Origin: JAFDWR01 sp038216655
Lineage (GTDB): Bacteria; Armatimonadota; Fimbriimonadia; Fimbriimonadales; Fimbriimonadaceae
DNA: 64,000 nucleotides
Direction of reading: 5' to 3'
NCBI GenBank assembly: GCA_038216655.1
Contig: JBBQPZ010000007.1
Span: forward strand, 62,001 to 126,000
Each line of letters begins with the position of its first letter. The first letter of the stretch is position 1. The position numbers and the translations under genes are program-made. This document shows positions 26,517 to 34,593 of this stretch, piece after piece. Below the pieces are notes generated by a model. The model saw only the letters and a program-made list of their open reading frames with translations, made no database searches and was not told the DNA's origin.

Positions 26517-28340
26517 ATGTTCCCCTTCCTCACCGACACCGCTGTCATCGCCCCGCCCCGATCCCTGCCTCCGCTCCATGTCGTCGGCCCCGACTTGGTC
26601 AACCCCGCCGGGCAGAAGGTTGTCCTTCGAGGTGCGAACCTCGGAAACTGGCTGATCGTCGAGTTTTGGATGCTCGGCCTTTCGAGCAAGGCTCCCGCTC
26701 CGGGCGATCAGTACGATCTGGAAGCGCTGCTGACGAAGAGGTTCGGCGAAGCTGAGAAGGACCGGTTGATGGACGTCTACCGGGAATCCTGGATCACCGA
26801 CCGCGATCTCGCGAACTTCAAGAAGTTTGACTTCAACTTGGTTCGCCTTCCCATGAACTACCGTCTCATGGAGGACGACAGGCACCCGTTCCAGCTCAAA
26901 CCAAACGCCTGGCGTTGGATCGACCGTGCGGTAGACATGGCCGAGCAGCACGGCCTCTACGTGATCCTGGATATGCATGGCGCCCAAGGCGGGCAGAACG
27001 CCTACGATCATTCGGGGCACGCGGGCCAGAACCACCTCAAGGACAACTTCGAGGACCAGCAACGGCTCGCCTGGCTGTGGTCCAAAATCGCCGAGCGATA
27101 TCGAAACCGATCCGCCGTCGTCGCCTACGATGCCTTGAACGAACCCTACGGCATGCCCAAGGACGCTCAGGTCAAGGTGTTCAAGATGGCGTACGCCTCG
27201 ATCCGGAAGATGGACCCCGAGAAGCTGATCTTCGCCCACGGCAACTACGACGGATTCGAGCACTACGGCTCGCCTGTGAAGAACGGATGGCACAACGTCG
27301 GGCTCCAGATGCACTACTATCCCGGCCTGTTCGGCGGGGGAACACCCTCGATTCCCACCCACCGACGCCATCTCGATCAGCTCGAACAGGTAGCTGCCCA
27401 AGTCAAACCGCTCAACGTGCCGTTCTATATCGGCGAGATGAACGTAGTGTTCGCCTCGGCCGGAGGCGCGGACATGATGCGGCGCTACTTTGACTTCGAC
27501 CGCAATCAAGGCTGGCTCACCACGATGTGGGCTTACAAGGTCCTGACACCCGCGGGCGGGATCGGGGCGGACAACTGGGGCGCGGTCACGAACGCGAACC
27601 CGCAGCCTCCCGTGGACTTCAACAACGACACCAAGACCAAGATCGAAGGCTACTTCCGGCACTTTGCCACGGAGCCTCTCGCGGTCAACGAGAAGCTTGC
27701 GCGAGCCCTATCGACTCCCGACTACAAGCCAGCTCCCCTCCCGCTCGGCCCGCCCAAACGGATTGCCGCGCCCCAGGAAGAGCTCACCGGCTGGCAACAA
27801 ACCGATGTCGGCGGTGCACTGAAAGGAGGACTCGCTAAGCTCCCGGATGGATCATTCGAGCTGTACGGGGGGGGTGCAGATATCTGGAATCAGCGCGACC
27901 AGTTCCGCTTCCTGTATCAGGTAGTCGAGGGTGACTTTACTCTGGAGGCCACTTTGAACGAGGTCCAGGAACTGGAACCGTACACCAAGGGCGGCCTCAT
28001 GGTTCGGAGTTCGCTCGAAAAGGACTCGGCGACTGCCCTCCTCTCCAGCTTCCCCACCGCCGAACTGCAGTTCGCGATCCGGTCCAAGGCCGGTGCGGAT
28101 ATCAGCGCCGGTGAAACCAAGCAAGGCAAGGTCCCCGGGCTTAGGCTACGCATCACCCGCAAGGGCGATCTTGTCACCGGGAGTTTCCTCGACGTCAATG
28201 GAGCCTGGACTACGGTCGGTACGTGGAAAAGCCACCTTCCCTCCAAGCTCTACGTCGGCGCGGTGGCATTGAGCCACGACGAAACTCAGCTCGCCAAAAT
28301 CGTTTACCGGGACCTGGACTTGAAGTCCCGATCCCGGTAA
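26517..28340 (+). CDS. Glycoside hydrolase family 5-like enzyme with C-terminal laminin/concanavalin-like domain
   Basis: 607 residues. Residues about 25-400 are a GH5-type TIM barrel: VLRGANLGNW, NLVRLPMNYR, VILDMHG, acid/base Glu209 in YDALNEPYG and nucleophile Glu307 in YIGEMN. Residues about 420-600 look like a DUF1349-type beta-jellyroll (YTKGGLMVRSS, LRLRITRKGD). GH5 enzymes of this kind cut beta-glucans or glycosides; substrate unknown. No obvious signal peptide is present at the chosen start, so it may be intracellular or use another start. Operator 3 abuts the start codon; no Shine-Dalgarno is visible. Confidence 0.85.
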   Translation: MFPFLTDTAVIAPPRSLPPLHVVGPDLVNPAGQKVVLRGANLGNWLIVEFWMLGLSSKAPAPGDQYDLEALLTKRFGEAEKDRLMDVYRESWITDRDLANFKKFDFNLVRLPMNYRLMEDDRHPFQLKPNAWRWIDRAVDMAEQHGLYVILDMHGAQGGQNAYDHSGHAGQNHLKDNFEDQQRLAWLWSKIAERYRNRSAVVAYDALNEPYGMPKDAQVKVFKMAYASIRKMDPEKLIFAHGNYDGFEHYGSPVKNGWHNVGLQMHYYPGLFGGGTPSIPTHRRHLDQLEQVAAQVKPLNVPFYIGEMNVVFASAGGADMMRRYFDFDRNQGWLTTMWAYKVLTPAGGIGADNWGAVTNANPQPPVDFNNDTKTKIEGYFRHFATEPLAVNEKLARALSTPDYKPAPLPLGPPKRIAAPQEELTGWQQTDVGGALKGGLAKLPDGSFELYGGGADIWNQRDQFRFLYQVVEGDFTLEATLNEVQELEPYTKGGLMVRSSLEKDSATALLSSFPTAELQFAIRSKAGADISAGETKQGKVPGLRLRITRKGDLVTGSFLDVNGAWTTVGTWKSHLPSKLYVGAVALSHDETQLAKIVYRDLDLKSRSR

Positions 28341-28341
28341 A
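28303..28341. terminator. Nested hairpin spanning the GH5 stop codon
   Basis: TTTACCGGGA (28303-28312) pairs perfectly with TCCCGGTAAA (28332-28341), and inside it GGACTT pairs with AAGTCC. The stop TAA lies in the right arm. No T-tract follows; it may serve as an end structure for the convergent GH5 and S53 transcripts. Confidence 0.45.
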
Positions 28342-28364
28342 TCACCGACCGAAGCGCAGTGCGC

Positions 28365-30503
28365 CTAGGTTTGAACCTGAAGCTCGAGCTGGTCGAGGCT
28401 AAAGGTGAAGGGTCCCGGCAACGCTCCAAACGGGCGCACCGGGAAGTGGCCTCGGAAGCGGAGTTGCACGTGATTACTGCCGTCCACATAGTTCGCCAGG
28501 TCCTTCCTGATCCGAATGACTTGGACGAATCCCTGCGAGCCCGACATCGCGGCATCGCCAACGAGATCGTAGGTGGAGGTGTTCCAATTCCACGCCCAGA
28601 CCATGATCGCGCCGCCAACCCTTCCGGCGGAAGCGTCGAATTGGACGGCCAACGACGTGGGGGTTCCCGGCAACGTGAACGTGAGATCCACGCCAGCCGC
28701 CGACCCGAAGTGACCGAAGAACGAGGAGTTCACCAAGAACAGGTTGTCATCGGAATCGATCAGGCTCAGGTTGGTGCCATCGACGTAGGTTCCAATCGCG
28801 GAGACGACAGGGTCGTCGGGCGCAACCAGCGTGGGCGGGTTCGTCGGTCCGGAAAGGACGTTGAACATGCCATCGTAGTCAGGGGCTCCCCAACCGGTTA
28901 CGAAGTCCCAGCCAGGAGTACAGACTCCTTGTTGACCGTTTGGTAGCGTTCCGTTCGCGCCGCTCAGGATGTCGAGCCACACGTCCGGTCGGCCGTTCAT
29001 CGCGTAAATCGCGTCAGACACGCGCCCGAGCCTCGCGGTCAAACCGGCGGCTTCCAAGCGCTGCTCAAGAATAATGAAGTTCCCGGCACAGACGGGCGAG
29101 GAGAAGCTGGTGCCGTCGCTCCCTCCACCTAGGACACCGTTGAACACGAAGAAGTAGGCACCCTGCGGACCCGCTGCGTGGAGTGAGATGTCCGGATTGA
29201 GCCGGAAGTTGATACCCGTAGGAACTCCGTTTCCAACCTGCCAAGGCGGTAGCTTGTTAAAGGGCACGGCCTTCGTGCTCCACCCACCGCCGCTACCGCT
29301 CCAGCCCACTTCCGTGATGCGGGCGCCGGTGACGTTGTCGACGGATGCGATCGTCCCCCCAACCTGGAGGACCTCGGGTTCATAGTTGGAGTAGCTGAAG
29401 GGTTCGATGGTGGTGCCAAAGTCCCCGGTCGCTTCCATGTAAGTCATCCCCTGCGCAGTCATCGCGAGGTGCTGATTGTGGGCGGATGTAACGGTTTGGG
29501 TATCGAGATTCCACCCGTAGCTCTCAGAAATGACGTCGGCCGTGTTGTCCGACACTTCCTTGGTGAGCACGCTCACCAAGTCCGAGCCGTCGTAGATCTG
29601 GAGCGTGGCCAGCGGGGCCATGCCAAGCTCCATTTGGATGTCGAGGTCGCCTTCACCCTGCGGGGTGCCGGGGCCAGAAGGCGTTCCGACGTTGATGACT
29701 TGGATGTTCGAGCCGACTCCTCCCGGAGGGATCGGCAGATTGTACGAGGAGACGTACAACGGAATGTTCGAAAGTCGATAGCCATCAAAGTTACTGATCG
29801 CCTGCGTCCGCCCTTCGCCGTGGAAACCATTGTTGTAGGCCGGCTTGGTGTTGTACAGCGCGCGGGTCAGGTCTGGCGTCAGGAGGGACGTTGCCCGGGG
29901 GAATGCGCGGGTGTAATTCTCCACTCCCGAGACGTCGGCGACAACGCCAACCAGATTCGAAGGAACCATGAACGGCGTGGTGTTCGCACGGAACGAGATC
30001 GTCTTACCTAGCGGATCCTTCCCGGACAACTGCTTAAGCGTCGTCCCAAAGGCGGACTGCACTTGCGACGCCGTACCTTGCACGAGCAGGCCCATTCGGT
30101 TGGGGGCGGAGAGCACGATCTTCAGTCCCTTGGACTTTAAGTAGGTCACGACGGCGGCCTGATCCGAACTCGAAGCGCCAAACCGAATTCCAACCTCTGC
30201 GGGCAGAATGAAATGTCGATAGCTGGGAGAGCGTGGATCGCTAACTGCGTCAGCGAAGGCCTGGAGATCCTCGGCGGCCTTGGGTCGAAGGCTCACGGCA
30301 AAGTTGATGACCTGGGAGGAGGGTACGGCGCTGGTAACGCGCGATTGGCCAAGGATGGGAAGCAGGGGCTTTCCAATCGGTCTCATCACGACGGCCATGG
30401 ACGAGGCGGCAAGAACGATGCCTCCCGCCACGAGGATTGATCGGTAGGAGACCCGGCTCAGGATTGAGCTCTCCAGATGACAAAATAATGCTCTCGAAAC
30501 CAT
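28365..30503 (-). CDS. Pro-kumamolisin/sedolisin (S53) serine-carboxyl peptidase
   Basis: About 712 residues from ATG 30503, which follows GGAGGG at good spacing; longer in-frame openings lack one. N-terminal membrane/signal helix (SILVAGGIVLAASSMAVVM), then a prodomain (VNFAVSLRPKAAEDLQ-like, 'FGAS' at its end) and the catalytic domain with EGDLDIQMELG carrying the Glu/Asp pair and GGGSDGTSFSSP carrying the Ser. A C-terminal beta-sandwich (about 130 residues) follows. Sedolisins self-activate at low pH and digest extracellular protein. Transcribed alone; convergent with the GH5 gene. Confidence 0.92.
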   Translation of the reverse strand: MVSRALFCHLESSILSRVSYRSILVAGGIVLAASSMAVVMRPIGKPLLPILGQSRVTSAVPSSQVINFAVSLRPKAAEDLQAFADAVSDPRSPSYRHFILPAEVGIRFGASSSDQAAVVTYLKSKGLKIVLSAPNRMGLLVQGTASQVQSAFGTTLKQLSGKDPLGKTISFRANTTPFMVPSNLVGVVADVSGVENYTRAFPRATSLLTPDLTRALYNTKPAYNNGFHGEGRTQAISNFDGYRLSNIPLYVSSYNLPIPPGGVGSNIQVINVGTPSGPGTPQGEGDLDIQMELGMAPLATLQIYDGSDLVSVLTKEVSDNTADVISESYGWNLDTQTVTSAHNQHLAMTAQGMTYMEATGDFGTTIEPFSYSNYEPEVLQVGGTIASVDNVTGARITEVGWSGSGGGWSTKAVPFNKLPPWQVGNGVPTGINFRLNPDISLHAAGPQGAYFFVFNGVLGGGSDGTSFSSPVCAGNFIILEQRLEAAGLTARLGRVSDAIYAMNGRPDVWLDILSGANGTLPNGQQGVCTPGWDFVTGWGAPDYDGMFNVLSGPTNPPTLVAPDDPVVSAIGTYVDGTNLSLIDSDDNLFLVNSSFFGHFGSAAGVDLTFTLPGTPTSLAVQFDASAGRVGGAIMVWAWNWNTSTYDLVGDAAMSGSQGFVQVIRIRKDLANYVDGSNHVQLRFRGHFPVRPFGALPGPFTFSLDQLELQVQT

Positions 30504-30544
30504 TGAATGCCCTCCATCGGTCGGCACGCAAGCTCGCGGGCCAA

Positions 30545-30579
30545 CGTCTAATCTAGACGCTTTACCTGGCATTATTATA
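30545..30579 (-). promoter_or_regulatory. Candidate promoter and palindrome of the S53 gene
   Basis: Minus-strand TATAAT occupies 30574-30579, 71 bp before the ATG; no good -35 is seen. Between it and the ATG, CGTCTA-ATC-TAGACG (30545-30559) is a perfect palindrome that could be an operator or leader hairpin. Confidence 0.45.
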
Positions 30580-30628
30580 GGGTCGAAAACGACAGAATCG
30601 GGGATTTTATCGCTGACTTGAATCTCGC

Positions 30629-32242
30629 TTACTTTGCCTCTCGGTACCGGCGTATAAGGGCATTGGTCGAGCTATCGTGCAAAAGCCCACTTTCCCCTTC
30701 GAGTTCGGCGATGATCTTCTGGGCAAGCGCCTTCCCCAATTCAACTCCCCATTGATCGAACGAGTCGATCTGCCAGATCACCCCCTGAACGAAAACGCTG
30801 TGCTCGTAGAGCGCGACTAGTTTGCCGAGGACAGCGGGGGTGAGCTTATCGATGAGCAGGACATTAGAAGGCCGGTTGCCATCGAAAGTTCGGTGCTTTG
30901 AGAGTAAGGGGTCTGTACCGCTTGCTTCCACCTCTTGGGTGGTCTTGCCGAAGGCGAGCGCCTCCGCCTGAGCAAACACGTTTGCCATTAGATAGTCGTG
31001 ATGCTTGCCGATTGGATTGAGAGACTTGCCAAATCCGATGAAGTCGCAGGGAATTAACTTGGTTCCTTGATGGATGAGTTGGTAGAACGAGTGCTGACCG
31101 TTCGTTCCGGGTTCGCCCCAATACACGGGGCCGGTCTGATAGTCGACGTTCGAACCGTCGAGCGTGACGTGCTTGCCGTTGCTCTCCATCGTGAGCTGCT
31201 GAAGATACGCGGGGAAGCGCTTGAGATACTGCTCGTACGGCAGGACCGCCACCGTCTGCGCGTCGAAGAAGTCGGCGTACCAGAGGGTGAGGAGCCCCAT
31301 GATCACGGGTAAGTTCTCTGCGAACGGTTGGCGTCGGAAGTGCTCGTCCATCTCGTGGAAGCCCGCGAGCATCTCGCGGAATCCGTCCGCGCCAACCGCG
31401 AGCATCGTAGAGAGGCCAATTGCGGAGTCCATCGAGTAGCGACCGCCGACCCAGTCCCAGAATCCGAACATGTTCGCGGTGTCGATGCCGAATTTGGTGA
31501 CCGCTTCCGCGTTCGTCGAGATCGCGACGAAGTGCCGCGCGACCGCCTTGGGGTCCTTTAGGGTGGTGAGCGACCAGTTCCGCGCGGTGTTCGCGTTGGT
31601 CATCGTCTCGAGTGTGGTGAAGGTCTTGGACGAGATGACGAACAGCGTCTCGGCTGGATCGAGGTCATGAGTTGCCTCGGCGAAATCGGTGCCGTCGATG
31701 TTGGACACGAAGCGGAAAGTTAGATTCCTCGCCGAATAGTGCCGCAACGCCTCGTACGCCATCACCGGGCCGAGGTCAGAGCCTCCGATGCCGATGTTCA
31801 CAACATTTCGGATTGGCTTGCCCGTGAATCCCCTCCATTCACCGCTGCGGACCGAGTTCGAGAAGGTCGACATTCTGTCGAGTACGGCATGGACGTCGGG
31901 GATCACGTTCTTCCCGTCCACCATTACGATGGCGTCGCGCGGCGCGCGAAGGGCGGTGTGAAGCACGGCGCGGTTCTCGGTGATGTTAATCTTCTCGCCG
32001 GTAAACATCGCATCGATCTTCTCTCGGAGGCCCGACTCCTCCGCAAGGGCGAGGAGGAGGGACAGAGTCTCTTCGGTGATCCGGTTCTTGGAGTAATCCA
32101 GATAGATCCCGACCGCATCCAGCGTGAAGCGCTCGCCGCGGGTTGCGTCCTCGGCAAAAAGCCCTCGAAGATGCGCCTTCTTGACAATCTCCGCGTGAGC
32201 GGCGAGGCGCTTCCAAGCGGGGAGCTGGGTGAGTGGCGTCAT
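30629..32242 (-). CDS. pgi: Glucose-6-phosphate isomerase
   Basis: 537 residues from ATG 32242. Interconverts glucose-6-phosphate and fructose-6-phosphate. Landmarks: NIGIGGSDLGPVMA (sugar-phosphate loop), SKTFTT, WVGGRYSMDSAIG (PGI signature 1 region), GEPGTNGQHSFYQL (signature 2) and SFDQWGVELGK. The ATG overlaps the GH2 stop by one base (TAATG), so the glycosidase and pgi appear coupled, linking sugar release to glycolysis. Confidence 0.97.
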   Translation of the reverse strand: MTPLTQLPAWKRLAAHAEIVKKAHLRGLFAEDATRGERFTLDAVGIYLDYSKNRITEETLSLLLALAEESGLREKIDAMFTGEKINITENRAVLHTALRAPRDAIVMVDGKNVIPDVHAVLDRMSTFSNSVRSGEWRGFTGKPIRNVVNIGIGGSDLGPVMAYEALRHYSARNLTFRFVSNIDGTDFAEATHDLDPAETLFVISSKTFTTLETMTNANTARNWSLTTLKDPKAVARHFVAISTNAEAVTKFGIDTANMFGFWDWVGGRYSMDSAIGLSTMLAVGADGFREMLAGFHEMDEHFRRQPFAENLPVIMGLLTLWYADFFDAQTVAVLPYEQYLKRFPAYLQQLTMESNGKHVTLDGSNVDYQTGPVYWGEPGTNGQHSFYQLIHQGTKLIPCDFIGFGKSLNPIGKHHDYLMANVFAQAEALAFGKTTQEVEASGTDPLLSKHRTFDGNRPSNVLLIDKLTPAVLGKLVALYEHSVFVQGVIWQIDSFDQWGVELGKALAQKIIAELEGESGLLHDSSTNALIRRYREAK

Positions 32243-34503
32243 TACTTTCCTTCTCGATAGCGAACGAACCCGGCGTCGATGTATTGACCGCCAGAGTTTT
32301 GGTGACAATGGATCGCCAGGACGTGTTTTCCCTTGGCGAGGGTTTTCAATGAACTCGGGAGTCGATGGTTCGAGTAGCTCGTCGTCCACCCTTTCGCTTC
32401 ATAGACCTTCTCGCCGTCGAGATAAACCTGCACATCGTCGTCGTGGCTGAGGCGGAGCCGTACTTCGTTGGCCGGGATGGCCTCTGGGAGATCGAGGTTA
32501 ATCCTCAGGTAGATGTCCGGCGTATTCCAGAGCGTTCGCACAATTGCGCCGGGGGTTTCCTCGGTGCCGAAGCCACCGGGACCCACATTCCAGTCGAGTC
32601 CTGGGGAAGCCAACCGCATCCAGTCCCCCGCTGGGGCGTCGAACCGATAGTGCCAGACCATCGCTCCTCGCTCAGAGGTAGAGGAGACCTCTTCGGGCGT
32701 AGGCGCCGGTAGGAATAGAGCATGAATTGCCCTTCGCACCCGAGCCTCGTCCATCTTGATCATCGCGCGATCGTAGGTCATCAGGCCGTTCAGCTCGGTC
32801 TCGACGTCCGAGGTCTGAGTGTAGACCGCGCCGGATAGGCCGGGCGAGCCGATGAGGTAGCGCAGGCCGTCGAAGATGTCGACAAACCGGTCAGTGAGTT
32901 CTGGGCTCGTCTTGAACGACTGGTAGCCCCAGCCTTTTTCCAACCACATATGGCCGGGGACGGGCAAGCCGAGCCCGCCGAATTCGCCGAGGAACAGTGC
33001 GCGATTCTTGTCCGGACCAGGTGAGCCCGGGCCGGGATAGACATGCACGTCGTGCATGTCGCCCACACCGCGGTCCGACCAACCGGTCACCGCGTCAAGC
33101 AGGCGCGTGGGGTCGTAGTCCTTGAGCCACTTCGCCATCGGCTTGGTGTCCCACTGCCCCCAGCCCTCGTTGTAGAGGACCCAACTGACGATGCACGGGT
33201 GGTTGAACCGCCCGTCGATAAGGGCCTTGAGCTCCTTCTTGAAGTTCTCCGCCGATTCCTCTGTGCGGTTGATGTCCGGATCGTTGGGGCCGATGAACCC
33301 ATCGCCGCTGGGCATGTCCTGGAAAACGGCGATGCCGAGCTTGTCACACCAGTAGTACCAGCGCTCCGGCTCAACCTTGACATGCTTGCGGATCATGTTG
33401 AAGCCGAGGCGCTTGGTGACCTCGATGTCGTACTTGAGCGCTTCGTCGCTCGGAGCCGTGTAAAGGCCGTCCGGCCAGAAGCCTTGGTCGAGAGGTCCGA
33501 CCATGAAGTACGGCTTACCGTTTAGGGCGAACCTGGGCTGGCCGTCTTTGCCTTTGATCAGCGACAGTTCGCGGAACGCGCAGTAGCTGGTGACTTGGTC
33601 GACCACCTTCTTGCCGGCACGATCCAGGAGCGTGACTCTCAGGTCGTAGAGATACGGATCTTCCGGCGTCCAGAGATGGGGATTTGTGATGTTTAGAACG
33701 GCCGTGCCATTTAGGCTCGCATCGACGCCGTTCAACAGTCCCGAAATCGATCCTGAAGCCAACACTTGTCCCGACCTGAGTATCTCCACCTTCATGGGGG
33801 TTTCGAAGGGCTTCTTAACGAAAGCCGAGACCTTCAGTTGCCCCTGGACTGTGGCTGCCTCAATCTTGAAATCGTGGATGTACTCCATCGGAACCGGCTC
33901 GAGCCAGACTGTTTGCCAGATTCCCGTCGTCGAGGTGTAGAAGATGCCCCCCGGTTTCCGAACCTGCTTGCCCCGCGGAATGTAGTTTGAGTCTGTCGGG
34001 TCGGTAACTTCGACGACCAAGGTCTGCTCCCCCTTCTGGGTGAGGAAGTCAGTGATGTCGAACGAGAAGCCGTCGTAGCCACCGGTGTGGGTGCCAACTT
34101 CCTTGCCATTAACAAGCACCTTCGTCGCCCAGTCGACGGCACCGAAGTGAAGGAGCACCCGGTCGCCCTTCGGGCGAGTGAACGTGCGACGATAAACCGC
34201 CATTTGGGTCGGAGATACCGAGGCGCGGACCCGCGAGAGCTGCGACTCGATCGGGAACGGGACGAGAATCTGCCGGTCGAACTTGGGCTCGCTGCTTGAC
34301 TTGGCGTTGACGATCGCGAAATCCCAAAGTCCGTTCAGGTTCACCCAGTTCTTCCGCACCATCTGCGGTCGCGGATATTCGCGGTGCACATTCTCGGGCG
34401 TGACTCCCGCCGCCCACCGGGTCTGTAAGGTTTGTGCGTTGCTGGCCATCGTCAACAGTCCGATCAAGAGGGCCAGAGCCCCGCGTCCAAAGAGCGTTCC
34501 CAT
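32242..34503 (-). CDS. Glycoside hydrolase family 2 protein (beta-galactosidase/glucuronidase type), secreted
   Basis: 753 residues from ATG 34503; an in-frame GTG at 34521 preceded by AGGAG is the alternative start. Signal peptide (FGRGALALLIGLLTMASNAQT). Sugar-binding jellyroll (about 60-210, with HFGAVDWATKVLVNG and GGYDGFSFDIT), Ig-like domain, then TIM barrel with acid/base Glu in VLYNEGWGQWD and probable nucleophile Glu in LFLGEFGGLG. A C-terminal segment resembles another jellyroll (LRLSHDDDVQVYLDGEKVYE). Substrate not predictable. Divergent from the clan-D glycosidase gene. Confidence 0.9.
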   Translation of the reverse strand: MGTLFGRGALALLIGLLTMASNAQTLQTRWAAGVTPENVHREYPRPQMVRKNWVNLNGLWDFAIVNAKSSSEPKFDRQILVPFPIESQLSRVRASVSPTQMAVYRRTFTRPKGDRVLLHFGAVDWATKVLVNGKEVGTHTGGYDGFSFDITDFLTQKGEQTLVVEVTDPTDSNYIPRGKQVRKPGGIFYTSTTGIWQTVWLEPVPMEYIHDFKIEAATVQGQLKVSAFVKKPFETPMKVEILRSGQVLASGSISGLLNGVDASLNGTAVLNITNPHLWTPEDPYLYDLRVTLLDRAGKKVVDQVTSYCAFRELSLIKGKDGQPRFALNGKPYFMVGPLDQGFWPDGLYTAPSDEALKYDIEVTKRLGFNMIRKHVKVEPERWYYWCDKLGIAVFQDMPSGDGFIGPNDPDINRTEESAENFKKELKALIDGRFNHPCIVSWVLYNEGWGQWDTKPMAKWLKDYDPTRLLDAVTGWSDRGVGDMHDVHVYPGPGSPGPDKNRALFLGEFGGLGLPVPGHMWLEKGWGYQSFKTSPELTDRFVDIFDGLRYLIGSPGLSGAVYTQTSDVETELNGLMTYDRAMIKMDEARVRRAIHALFLPAPTPEEVSSTSERGAMVWHYRFDAPAGDWMRLASPGLDWNVGPGGFGTEETPGAIVRTLWNTPDIYLRINLDLPEAIPANEVRLRLSHDDDVQVYLDGEKVYEAKGWTTSYSNHRLPSSLKTLAKGKHVLAIHCHQNSGGQYIDAGFVRYREGK

Positions 34504-34537
34504 GCGATGGGGAGCATACACGCTCCTGCGCCCCTAC

Positions 34538-34556
34538 CCGGCAATCGAATTGCCGG
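34538..34556. promoter_or_regulatory. Palindrome between divergent glycosidase genes
   Basis: CCGGCAAT-CGA-ATTGCCGG: 8-bp perfect arms. It lies 34 bp from the GH2 ATG and 37 bp from the clan-D glycosidase ATG, a natural place for a shared operator. Confidence 0.5.
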
Positions 34557-34593
34557 AAGGGATATCCTTCTGCTTGGACTCGATCCTTTGAAC

